Below, piece by piece: positions 20,997 through 30,532 of a stretch of 64,000 nt of DNA (its first letter is position 1; each line of letters begins with the position of its first letter). Source of the stretch: Allobosea sp. Root381 (GTDB taxonomy: Bacteria > Pseudomonadota > Alphaproteobacteria > Rhizobiales > Beijerinckiaceae); assembly GCF_001429395.1 (NCBI RefSeq), contig NZ_LMJT01000006.1, forward strand, positions 1-64,000, in the 5' to 3' direction. The notes beneath the pieces were generated by a model. It made no database searches. It was not told where the DNA came from and saw only the letters and a program-made list of their open reading frames with translations. Both the position numbers and the translations under genes were made by a program.

Positions 20997-21491
20997 ATGT
21001 CTCGTTTCGCCTTCCTGCTTGCCGGCCTGCTCCTTGCCACAGCCGTTCCGGCTAACGCCCAGAATTCCGCTGCGTCCGCCGCAACGCCCGTTGCCGCCCA
21101 GGCCGACTAACCCGTGCCGCGCGCCGAGCGGGCCAAGGCGCGGCAGGACTGCCTGGCCGAGCATGTCGCGCTGTCCGGCGACGATCTCAGGGTGGCGATG
21201 CGCGACTGCATCCAGGCCAAGTTTCCGGGCGTGCAGCTCTACGCCCGCGACGGGCTGACGCGCGACGGCAAGCCCACGGCTGCGGCGGCACGGACCGCCT
21301 GCAAGCAGGAGGCGGATGGCCAGGGCCTGTCGGGTACCGGACGGACGGCTGCCCTCGTCTCCTGCTTCAATGCCAAGCGGCCGGACCTCGCCCAGCGCGC
21401 CGAATGCCGCAAGGAGGCGCGCGGCAAGGGGCTCGACGGGGCCGACCTGCGCAAGGCGGTCGACAGCTGCGCCCGCGAGGCCCGTTCCTGA
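20997..21491 (+). pseudogene. Secreted PsiF-repeat protein interrupted by an in-frame TAA
   Basis: ATG 20997 opens a 37-residue signal peptide and linker (MSRFAFLLAGLLLATAVPANAQ) that stops at TAA 21108-21110. The same frame continues to TGA at 21491 with 125-127 residues of cysteine-paired repeats. Counted from a GTG at 21114, the pairs are C13–C32, C63–C84 and C98–C119, each enclosing a GL.G-type centre as in PsiF repeats (periplasmic proteins named from the phosphate-starvation-induced E. coli PsiF). The second half has no signal peptide and no clear ribosome-binding site. Recent nonsense mutation, sequencing error or readthrough are all possible. Confidence 0.7.
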
Positions 21492-21570
21492 GCGATCGCG
21501 AGGCCGTCGGCCGGGGTGCCATGAGCGCCATGCAATGGATCGCATCCGCGATCCGGGCTACAGCGCGCAC

Positions 21571-22245
21571 ATGGACCTCGTCATCTTCGACCTCGACGGC
21601 ACCCTGATCAATTCCGAAGCGATCCTGCTCGCAGCGCAGGTCGAGACCTTCGTGCGGCATGGGCTCGTCCATCCCGGCCGCGAGGCCGGGCTCGGCGTGA
21701 TCGGGTTGACGCTCAACATCGCGCTGATGCGGCTCGGCGGCCTCGCCTTGCCGGACGAGGCGCTGACCGCGACCTACAAGGAGGTCTTCGGCGCCATGCG
21801 GCAGCAGGCGCTGTCGGATGCCGCCCTCGACGAGCCGCTGTTTCCCGGCGTCGCCGGGACGCTGGCGACGCTTGGCGCACGGCCCGGCCTCAAGCTCGGC
21901 ATCGCCACCGGCAAGTCGCGACGCGGCGCGGACTACATCATCGAACGCCATGGTTGGGGCGGCCTGTTCGCCACCATCCAGACCGCCGACGACGCGATCT
22001 CGAAGCCGCATCCGCAGATGATCCTGCAGGCGATGGCCGAGACGAGGTCAAGGCCCGAGCGGACCCTGATGGTCGGCGACAGCTCCTTCGACATGGAAAT
22101 GGCGGCGGCGGCCGGGGTTATACCCGTCGCCGTCTCCTGGGGCTTCCAGCCGGTCGGCGCGCTGCGGGCGGCCGGAGCGCGGCATGTGATCGAGCGCTGC
22201 GACGCGTTGCTCGATATCGTCGACGGGCGGCCGCAGCCGGCTTGA
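21571..22245 (+). CDS. HAD-superfamily phosphatase (Gph-like)
   Basis: A 224-residue hydrolase with the HAD motifs in order: MDLVIFDLDGTLINSE (nucleophile D7, acid D9), IATGKS (motif II Thr), a lysine in DAISKPHPQM (motif III) and MVGDSSFDMEMAAAAG (motif IV). A helical cap lies between residues 20 and 85. The family includes phosphoglycolate phosphatase and pyrophosphatases; the substrate cannot be read off. An in-frame ATG at 21535 would add 12 residues, but the motif normally starts almost at the N-terminus. Confidence 0.88.
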   Translation: MDLVIFDLDGTLINSEAILLAAQVETFVRHGLVHPGREAGLGVIGLTLNIALMRLGGLALPDEALTATYKEVFGAMRQQALSDAALDEPLFPGVAGTLATLGARPGLKLGIATGKSRRGADYIIERHGWGGLFATIQTADDAISKPHPQMILQAMAETRSRPERTLMVGDSSFDMEMAAAAGVIPVAVSWGFQPVGALRAAGARHVIERCDALLDIVDGRPQPA

Positions 22246-22276
22246 AGAGGCGGCCAGATGCGGGCGCTGCGACCGC

Positions 22277-23653
22277 TCAGGGCGCCTTGAACTGCCCGAG
22301 TTCGTGCAACAGCGCGGCGCCGGTGCGCAGCCCGCTATAGAAGCAGTCGAGCGTCAGGTTCTCGTTCGGCGCATGGTTCGCCTCGTCCGGGTTGGCATAG
22401 GGCGTGACGAAGGCGGGGATGCCGAGGATCTTGGTGAAGACGTAGCCGGGCAGGCTGCCGAATCCGGCCGGGATCAGCAGCGGCTCCACGCCCTGCGCGG
22501 CGACGAAGGCGCGCCGCAGCGGGGCGGTGAAGGGCGAGGCGATCGGCGTCTTCGAGGGCTGCATGCCGCTATCGGCCGCGACGAACTCGACCTCCGGCGC
22601 GTGCTCGGCGACATGGGCTGCGACCTTGCGCAGGATGTCCTGCGGATCCTGCGCCTCGACCAGGCGGATGTCGCATTTCACGAAGGCCTCGTTGGGCAGC
22701 ACGGTCTTGGTGCCGGGCCCGCCATAGCCGCCATGGAAGCCGTTGATGGTCAGCGTCGGGCGGAAGCAGAGGCGCTCATAGAAAGGCCGGTCGGCGGGCG
22801 CGTCGAGGCGCGTCAGCCCGAGGCTGCGCTGCACCGCCTCGATGTCGAGCGGCAGGCGCGCGATGGCGTCTAGCTCCTCGGGCGTCGGCGCTTCAATGTC
22901 ATCATGGAGGCCTGCGATGGTGATCTCGCCGTCCGCGTTCTTCATGGTGCCGAGCAGGTGGACCAGGGTCCAGATCGGGTTCGGCACGACGCCGCCGAAA
23001 TTGCCGGAATGGACGTCGCGGCTGGCATGGCGGCAGCGCAGTTCGAAGGAGACCACGCCGCGGGAACCGAACTTGATCGCGGCCGCGCCACTGGCGTGCC
23101 GCGGCCCGTCGGCGGTGACAGCCAGGTCGGCCTCGAGCAGGGCCTTGTTGGCCTGCACGAAGCCGGCGATGTTCGGGCTGCCGATCTCCTCTTCGCCCTC
23201 GAGCAGCAGGATGACGTTGCAGGGCAGCGTACCGTGCACCTTCAGATGCGATTCGATCGCGAGGATCTGGGCGAAGTGCTGGCCCTTGTTGTCGCCGACG
23301 CCGCGCGCATAGATGCGGCCGTCACGGATGGTCGGCTCGAACGGCGGCGAGAGCCATTTGTCGAGCGGATCGGGCGGCTGCACGTCGTAATGGCCGTAGA
23401 GCAGTACGGTGGGCTTGCCCGGAGCCTTCTGCCAGCGCGCGACCACCATGGGATGGCCGTCGGTCGGCACCAGGCTGGTTTCCAGCCCGATCTCGGTCAG
23501 CATCTCGACCAGCAGCGCGCCGACCTCGGCGATGCCGATGTTCTCGGCGCTGATGCTGGGGTGGCGCAGATAGGCGATCAGGCGATCGAGGAAGGCGCTT
23601 CGGTTCGTCTCGATATGCTCGAAGACCGCAGCCAGTGTGTCCGAAGAAGTCAT
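22277..23653 (-). CDS. M20-family metallopeptidase (dipeptidase)
   Basis: A 458-residue cytosolic zinc peptidase from ATG 23653 (MTSSDTLAAVFEHIE). Metal-ligand regions are LLYGHYDVQPPDP (His/Asp), ARGVGDNKGQ (bridging Asp) and LLEGEEEIGSPN (general base and ligand Glu). A dimerisation insert follows, with GFHGGYGGPGTKTVLP, and the late His lies in NEANHAPNEN-like DEANHAPNE. The architecture matches M20 dipeptidases of the carnosinase/DUG1 type; substrate is unknown. Convergent with the HAD gene and divergent from the small protein at 23927. Confidence 0.9.
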   Translation of the reverse strand: MTSSDTLAAVFEHIETNRSAFLDRLIAYLRHPSISAENIGIAEVGALLVEMLTEIGLETSLVPTDGHPMVVARWQKAPGKPTVLLYGHYDVQPPDPLDKWLSPPFEPTIRDGRIYARGVGDNKGQHFAQILAIESHLKVHGTLPCNVILLLEGEEEIGSPNIAGFVQANKALLEADLAVTADGPRHASGAAAIKFGSRGVVSFELRCRHASRDVHSGNFGGVVPNPIWTLVHLLGTMKNADGEITIAGLHDDIEAPTPEELDAIARLPLDIEAVQRSLGLTRLDAPADRPFYERLCFRPTLTINGFHGGYGGPGTKTVLPNEAFVKCDIRLVEAQDPQDILRKVAAHVAEHAPEVEFVAADSGMQPSKTPIASPFTAPLRRAFVAAQGVEPLLIPAGFGSLPGYVFTKILGIPAFVTPYANPDEANHAPNENLTLDCFYSGLRTGAALLHELGQFKAP

Positions 23654-23814
23654 TGTCGCCTGTCTTCTCAAAGTGGGGAATCCGAAGGGCACGGTAGAGC
23701 GCCCTGTGCGACCACGTCCAATGCACTGGGCGCAGCCCGCAGAGCCGCTGACGGGTACCCATGAGGGCGGACCAGTAACGACCTCGCAACCACGTCCGAT
23801 CAGGAGCGTTTAAC

Positions 23815-23830
23815 CTGAACACGTGTTCAG
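23815..23830. promoter_or_regulatory. Perfect 16-bp palindrome, putative operator
   Basis: CTGAACACGTGTTCAG reads identically on both strands. It lies in the 273-nt region between the divergent M20 peptidase (start 23653) and the 145-residue protein (start 23927). A TGAACA...TGTTCA core is the form of site bound by dimeric repressors. No candidate regulator gene is adjacent, so the binder is unknown. Confidence 0.5.
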
Positions 23831-23926
23831 ATTTGGCTGTTAACCACCTGCTGGATGGTGGCGATCCATGGTGTTCCCACAGCAGGAACGCAACGGCTCA
23901 AAACAAAGCCGAGCAGGGGTCGAACA

Positions 23927-24364
23927 ATGATTGCTCTTCAGCTTCGTGAATTCGTCGATCTCGTGTTGGATCGCGGCGCGATCAACATCGATGACGTCAA
24001 GTTCTTTCAGCGTGATATTGTCGCCGATGCCGTGCTGACGCGCGACGACATCGATGTGTTGATCGCACTCGACCGTGCCGTGCCGCGGCGCTGCGAGGCT
24101 TTTGCAGATCTCCTCGTCGCGCTCACCGTCGATTTCGCCGTCTGGCAGAACCGCCCGACCGGCTATATCGATCGCGACAAGGCCTATTGGCTGGTGACGA
24201 CGCTCTCCGCCGGGGAGGGCCCGACGCCGACGGCGCGCCGGATCGCCGCCGAGATCGTTCGCGAGGCCGAGGGCTGCGACGAGACGCTGCTGACCTTTGC
24301 CTTCGACACCGCGCTGCGCCCGGTGTCGCGCGCCCGTCGCGAGCGCCGCTTGCTGGTTTCCTGA
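23927..24364 (+). CDS. Conserved hypothetical protein, 145 aa
   Basis: I do not recognise a named family. From ATG 23927 (MIALQLREFVDLVLDRG) the protein is soluble, with no signal peptide or membrane span. It is rich in acidic residues in its first half (INIDDVKFFQRDIVADAVLTRDD in two parts) and ends basic (RARRERRLLVS). Predicted helices dominate. It lies between an M20 peptidase and pccA, with a 203-nt gap to pccA. Codon use is like its neighbours, so I regard it as a real gene. Confidence 0.7.
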   Translation: MIALQLREFVDLVLDRGAINIDDVKFFQRDIVADAVLTRDDIDVLIALDRAVPRRCEAFADLLVALTVDFAVWQNRPTGYIDRDKAYWLVTTLSAGEGPTPTARRIAAEIVREAEGCDETLLTFAFDTALRPVSRARRERRLLVS

Positions 24365-24567
24365 ATGCACGCAAAGCCGGTCGGCGACGCGCCGATAGCC
24401 GGCTGCCGACTTTAGCATCGGTGGACGCCGCTTTCGGCGTTCCCTACACCCCGAGCCGGATCGGCGCGCCGATCCGGCATTTTGCCGTCCGGCCGTGCAA
24501 GAATCGGGTAGCCGGTTCTGCCCGAGATGCTCTAACTGGGTCGACAGACCCCGGGGAGGCGCCACGC

Positions 24568-26568
<2,001 letters not shown>

Positions 26569-26572
26569 GCTT

Positions 26573-26678
26573 CGTCATTGCGAGTCTTGCCTTCGGCAAG
26601 CCAGCAGGCTCCGCGAAGCAACCCAGCATCGTGGAGCGTTACGTCCCCCTGAATTGCTTCGCTGCGCTCGCAATGACG
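26573..26678. repeat. Dispersed palindromic repeat (CGTCATTGCGAG type)
   Basis: The element is bounded by a perfect 12-bp inverted repeat, CGTCATTGCGAG at 26573-26584 and CTCGCAATGACG at 26667-26678. Inside are GAAGCAACCCAG and its partial complement CTGAATTGCTTC. This is the familiar intergenic palindrome of Rhizobiales genomes. It lies just after pccA and before the GST gene, and could act as an mRNA 3' structure. Confidence 0.8.
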
Positions 26679-26744
26679 TAAGCCTTGCCAATCAAGTCGG
26701 GCGCGCGGACAGTTCGAGCGACGATAACGAGGAATGAGCTGCGC

Positions 26745-27365
26745 ATGCTGACGATCTGGGGGCGGATCAGCTCCATCAACGTCCAGAAGGCGGTGTGGGC
26801 GGCCGGCGAGGTCGGCCAAAGCTTCGAGCGCATCGATTGCGGTGGACCGTTCGGCGGCCTGCGCGAGCCGGTTTTCCTCGACAAGAATCCCAATGCGCAG
26901 ATTCCGGTGCTGGAGGATGGCGAGGTCTGCATCTGGGAATCCAACAGCATCGTGCGCTATCTCGCCGCGCGCTACGGCTCGGGCTGGATCTGGGAGGAGG
27001 ATCCGGCGAAGCGCGCCGATGCCGACCGCTGGATGGACTGGATGCAGTCTGAGCTGCAGCCGGCATTGGCGCCCGTCCTCCGCGGTCTCGTCCGCAAGGA
27101 GCCGGAATTCATGGAGCCGAAGCAGATCGCGGCGAGCATCGCGAAGGCCGAGCGGCTGATGGAGATTCTCGACAATCATCTGGCCAAGCGCAGCTTCCTG
27201 GCCGGCGAGCGCTTCGGCATGGCCGACATTGCGGTCGGCTGCGGCGCGCATCGCTGGCTCAACATGCCGGTCGAGCGCTTCGCTCGGCCGCAAGTCCAGC
27301 GCTGGTACGAGGCGATCTTCGCCCGCCCGGCGGCTAGGCCTGCGCTTGCACTGCCGGTGACGTGA
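26745..27365 (+). CDS. Glutathione S-transferase family protein
   Basis: A 206-residue two-domain protein. The N-terminal thioredoxin-like domain begins MLTIWGRISSINVQKAVWAA and carries NPNAQIPVLEDGEVCIWESNSIVRYLA, with the cis-Pro and the ES pair that binds the glutathione gamma-glutamyl group. The C-terminal helical domain ends with FGMADIAVG and a typical RPQVQRWYEAIFARPA. Role is unknown: detoxification or redox. The serine in RISSINVQK may be the catalytic residue. Confidence 0.9.
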   Translation: MLTIWGRISSINVQKAVWAAGEVGQSFERIDCGGPFGGLREPVFLDKNPNAQIPVLEDGEVCIWESNSIVRYLAARYGSGWIWEEDPAKRADADRWMDWMQSELQPALAPVLRGLVRKEPEFMEPKQIAASIAKAERLMEILDNHLAKRSFLAGERFGMADIAVGCGAHRWLNMPVERFARPQVQRWYEAIFARPAARPALALPVT

Positions 27366-27411
27366 TCGCGGCGGCACTTGCCCCCGGCGCGATGGATGGC
27401 AAGATGGGCCC

Positions 27412-27936
27412 ATGCTGCTGCCAAGACTCGCCTTCCTGCTTTCGCCCATCCTCCTGCTCTCCTTCGTGCCGGCTGCGCCTGCTGCGGCGCAGGGCAATCC
27501 AACGATTGCGAGCGACCGCGCAGCCCTGGCCGCCTGCCTGCGCGACAGCCGCTCTCAGCGATCCTCCTGCGTCGGCGGGATCGCGGTTTCCTGCGTGCGC
27601 GCCGCCACCGGCGACAGGCGTGCGGCCGAGTTCGGCTGCGCGCGGCGCGAGGAGGCGGCCTGGCGCGAGCGCCTGACGGCGGCGATGCAGCAGAGCGGGC
27701 GCGGACTCGATGCCGGGCAACGCAGCCGGCTCGCGGCCCTTCACATCACCTGGGAAGGCTACATCGCCCAGAAGTGCGCCTTCTATGGAACGACGCAGCG
27801 CGAGGGCTGGCAGGCCGGGCGGCAGGCGGGCTGCGAGCTGCGAGAGGTCGCTGCGCGAGCGCTGGAACTGGAGCGCGGCATGCCGGGGCAGGGCGCGCAG
27901 CGCCGGCCGGCGCAGCCGCCGCGGATCATCCGCTGA
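27412..27936 (+). CDS. Secreted LprI-like (DUF1311) protein
   Basis: A 174-residue exported protein with a clear signal peptide (MLLPRLAFLLSPILLLSFVP, cleavage after AAAQ near residue 27). The mature part has six cysteines and the WEGYIAQKCAFYGTTQREGW region, followed by AGCELREVAARALELE. This pattern (Trp, then KC..Y, then a late Cys before a Leu-rich helix) fits LprI/DUF1311, a family that includes lysozyme inhibitors. A lysozyme-inhibitor role is inference only. Confidence 0.7.
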   Translation: MLLPRLAFLLSPILLLSFVPAAPAAAQGNPTIASDRAALAACLRDSRSQRSSCVGGIAVSCVRAATGDRRAAEFGCARREEAAWRERLTAAMQQSGRGLDAGQRSRLAALHITWEGYIAQKCAFYGTTQREGWQAGRQAGCELREVAARALELERGMPGQGAQRRPAQPPRIIR

Positions 27937-28016
27937 TCCCAAACCGGCGCGTTAGCTTGCTGTCAGGCTTCGCGGGTTAAGAGGAGCGCTCATCCGCCCC
28001 GGCCTGGAGCCCGTTC

Positions 28017-28805
28017 ATGTTCTTCGTTCTCTCCAAGCTGGTCTGGTTCGTCCTGTCGCCGGTGAACCTCGCGATCCTGCTCGCGGCCCTGGCCGCGCTG
28101 CTTGCCTTCACGCGCTTCGCCTGGCTGGCGCGCTGGTTCGGCGCCGCCGCGATGCTGTTCCTGATATTGATGGCCTTCAGCCCGCTGCCGCGGCTGGTAA
28201 TGTGGCCGCTCGAGAACCGCTTTCCGCAGCAGCCGGCGGAGAAGGGCCCGGTCGCCGGCATCATCGTGCTCGGCGGGTCGATCGGCGTGGCGCGCGGCGA
28301 CGTGGTGCTGACCAGCGCCGGGGCGCGCATGACCAAGGCGGTCGAGCTCGCCCGGCTGCATCCGGAAGCCAGGATCGTCTTCGCCGGCGGGGCCGCCAAC
28401 CTGATCTCCCCGGTCACCAAGACGGAATCGGACGGGGCGAGCGTGCTGTTCGAAGGGCTCGGCATCGCGCGCAAGCGGATCGTGCTGGAGGACAAGTCGC
28501 GCAACACCCGCGAGAACGCGATGTTCACGAAGCAGCTGGTCGATCCCAAGCCCGGCGAGCGCTGGCTTCTGGTGACCTCGGCCTGGCACATGCCGCGCTC
28601 GATGGGGGTGTTCCGCAAGGCCGGCTTCGATGTCGAGGCCTTCCCGGTCGATTACCTGACCGAGGAGAGGCTGCAGGAGTTCCTGCGTGTCTCGGGGCGT
28701 GCGCCGCGCGGGCTGATGATCGCCGATGACGGATTCAAGGAATGGGTCGGGCTCGTGGCCTACCGCCTCGTCGGTTACACCGACGCATTGTTTCCGGGGC
28801 CGTGA
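28017..28805 (+). CDS. YdcF/SanA/ElyC-family (DUF218) membrane protein
   Basis: A 262-residue protein with two N-terminal membrane segments (about 3-28 and 35-58) and a DUF218 domain from about 80. Motifs include GIIVLGGSIGVARGD, IVFAGGAAN, EDKSRNTRENA and LLVTSAWHMPRSMGVFRKAGF. E. coli members act in envelope integrity and lipid-carrier recycling. GGAG lies upstream of the ATG. It is convergent with the DUF3253 gene, 25 nt apart. Confidence 0.88.
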   Translation: MFFVLSKLVWFVLSPVNLAILLAALAALLAFTRFAWLARWFGAAAMLFLILMAFSPLPRLVMWPLENRFPQQPAEKGPVAGIIVLGGSIGVARGDVVLTSAGARMTKAVELARLHPEARIVFAGGAANLISPVTKTESDGASVLFEGLGIARKRIVLEDKSRNTRENAMFTKQLVDPKPGERWLLVTSAWHMPRSMGVFRKAGFDVEAFPVDYLTEERLQEFLRVSGRAPRGLMIADDGFKEWVGLVAYRLVGYTDALFPGP

Positions 28806-28830
28806 GGACGGTGCGATTGGCCGGGCGGGC

Positions 28831-29100
28831 CTACTCGCCCTCAGGCAGCCGCAGCCGGTAGACGCCGCGGAAATCGTCGGGATCGACCGGGCGGCCCTTG
28901 CGGGTGATGACGATCCGGCCCTCCTTCATCAGCCGCACCGCGGTCCGCCGGATCGGCTGCATCAGCGGGCCCCAGCCTTCGGGATGGTCGCCGCCGAGCG
29001 CGCGCGCAGCCTCGGAGGGGCAGATGGTGCGGCCTTCGCCCCGCTCTGCCGCGAGCCTCAGGATCGCCGCCTCGAGCTCGCTGTCGTCTGGCTTGGTCAT
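28831..29100 (-). CDS. DUF3253 small winged-helix-like protein
   Basis: An 89-residue soluble protein with TICPSEAARALGGDHPEGWGPLMQPIRRTAVRLMKEGRIVITRKGRPVDP (quoted in parts), the conserved DUF3253 sequence. The TICPSE box, the GW..LM..IR motif and the basic tail suggest a winged-helix fold; DNA binding is possible but unproven. Its ATG overlaps the DUF599 stop (ATGA), so the two are translationally coupled. Confidence 0.88.
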   Translation of the reverse strand: MTKPDDSELEAAILRLAAERGEGRTICPSEAARALGGDHPEGWGPLMQPIRRTAVRLMKEGRIVITRKGRPVDPDDFRGVYRLRLPEGE

Positions 29101-29789
29101 GTGATGTCCGGATAGCGGAAGACGCGGGCGGCGTCGGAGGCGAATTGCCGCCGGTACATCGCCACCAGGACGGCTCCCGTGAAGAGGAGGAAGGTGATCG
29201 GGCCGAGAAACCAGCCCATATAGGCCAGCGCGAAGAAGAAGGCGCGCTGGCCGCGGTTGAAATGCCGCCCGCCGGCGATGTTCATCTCGATCGCCTCATG
29301 GACGGCGCGCTCGGCGTCCTTTGCCTCATGCTCCCTGGCCGGCGGCAGCGAGCCGAGCAGGATGACGCAGTAGTTGAACAGCCGGTAGCTCCAGGCAAAT
29401 TTGAAGAAGGCGTAGCCGAAGATCACGGCGAGCCCGATCACCTTGAGCTCCCAGGCGGCGCGTGTCGGCGCCGTGCCCAGCGGGATGTCGGCGAAGATCG
29501 CGACGACGCGGTCGGTCGATTGCAGCAGGGTCAGCGTGGCGCCGATCGCGATCAGCGAGGTCGAGGCGAAGAAGGCGGTACCGTTCTGCAGGCCGTTCAT
29601 GATCTGCGCATCGAAGATTCGATTGTCCCGGCTCATCGCCTCGCGGATCCAGCGGGCGCGGCGCAGGTTCATCCGCATGTTGAGGCTCCTGCCGGCATGC
29701 GGGCCCATCTCGACGGCGAAGTGATAGCCGATCCAGGCCGCGCCGAAGAACACCGCGCCGATGATGTCGAGGGTCTCGAATCCGATCAT
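29097..29789 (-). CDS. DUF599 integral membrane protein
   Basis: A 230-residue protein with about four membrane segments (IIGAVFFGAAWIGYHFAV, FFASTSLIAIGATLTLL, VIGLAVIFGYAFFKFAW and GWFLGPITFLLFTGAVLV). Family motifs are NMRMNLRRARWI and RDNRIFDAQIMNGLQNGTAFFASTSL (in parts). An AGGGG ribosome-binding site sits 6 nt before ATG 29789; a GTG/ATG pair further upstream is less well placed. Function unknown. It forms a coupled operon with the DUF3253 gene. Confidence 0.85.
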   Translation of the reverse strand: MIGFETLDIIGAVFFGAAWIGYHFAVEMGPHAGRSLNMRMNLRRARWIREAMSRDNRIFDAQIMNGLQNGTAFFASTSLIAIGATLTLLQSTDRVVAIFADIPLGTAPTRAAWELKVIGLAVIFGYAFFKFAWSYRLFNYCVILLGSLPPAREHEAKDAERAVHEAIEMNIAGGRHFNRGQRAFFFALAYMGWFLGPITFLLFTGAVLVAMYRRQFASDAARVFRYPDIT

Positions 29790-29951
29790 GCCCATCCCCT
29801 GCCGACAGCTTGCGGGTTCCGTCGCCGCTTGAAGACACCCCTGCATTGACCTGCTTCGCTGGAGCCGACAAGGGTGTCGAGCAGGAAGAACGCAGGCCGC
29901 AGCCGGCGAATCGTCCCGCCTGCTGCCACCGGAACGGTTCGAGACTGCGCC

Positions 29952-30125
29952 TTGTCCCACATCCTGATCGTTCTCGTCGTCGTTGCCTTCGTGTTCCGCA
30001 GGCCGCTGGGCCGGCTGCTGGCGCGCCAGTTCCCGGACCGGGCGAAGCGCCACCAGGTCGTCGGCATCGTCATCACCGCCTTCCTGCTGGTGATCGCGAT
30101 CAGGTTGTTCGCGCTGTTCTGGTGA
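29952..30125 (+). CDS. Possible 57-aa membrane protein
   Basis: A TTG at 29952 opens LSHILIVLVVVAFVFRRPLG, and a second hydrophobic segment HQVVGIVITAFLLVIAIRL ends at TGA 30125. Two membrane helices flank a basic loop (RLLARQFPDRAKRH), which looks like a real small membrane protein. The start is uncertain: a GTG at 29874 gives 83 residues, but the extra part is not convincing and neither start has a strong ribosome-binding site. Confidence 0.4.
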   Translation: MSHILIVLVVVAFVFRRPLGRLLARQFPDRAKRHQVVGIVITAFLLVIAIRLFALFW

Positions 30126-30268
30126 GCGGGCTCATCGGCACCCTGCCGGAGGCGGGTGGCTGTTGCCGGGAAGCCTCATGCCGGCAGGGAAGCGCCGGGG
30201 CGGCTTGCCAGAGCGGCCGTGCTGCGGCATTTTGGGACGTTGCTCACAACGCGGACAGGGAGGGCCGA

Positions 30269-30397
30269 ATGGAATTCATCGTCAAGTTCGTCCCTTCGCC
30301 CGAGTTCGTCCCTTCGCCCGAGTTCGCCTCTTGGCCAGAGTTCGCCTCTTGGCCCGAGTTCGCTTCGGCGTCCATGCCCAGGCGACCACGCCGCTAG
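30269..30397 (+). CDS. Micro-ORF with PE-type hexapeptide repeats (42 aa)
   Basis: ATG 30269 has a good AGGGAGG site 6 nt upstream. It reads MEFIVK, then two FVPSPE units, two FASWPE units and a partial FASA unit, ending MPRRPRR before TAG. The DNA is an 18-bp tandem repeat. No homologue is recognised. It sits in the gap before the ABC exporter gene and might be a leader peptide or chance translation. Confidence 0.35.
   Translation: MEFIVKFVPSPEFVPSPEFASWPEFASWPEFASASMPRRPRR
30287..30364 (+). repeat. 18-bp tandem repeat, about 4.3 copies
   Basis: Units TTCGTCCCTTCGCCCGAG (30287-30304, repeated at 30305-30322) and TTCGCCTCTTGGCCAGAG (30323-30340, then CCCGAG at 30341-30358) are followed by a partial unit. 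Copies 1 and 2 are identical; copies 3 and 4 differ by one base, so the array grew by at least two duplication steps. Confidence 0.9.
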
Positions 30398-30532
30398 GCC
30401 GGATTCGCCCGTGGCCCGCCCGAGGCGGCGCCTGAGCATTCTTCCATCGCTTCTTGTCCTTCGCTGAAGACCGGCGCGCCGCGCCGTCTTCGCATTGCTC
30501 CGGAGTCGGCTCTTTACGGGCCGAATACGATC

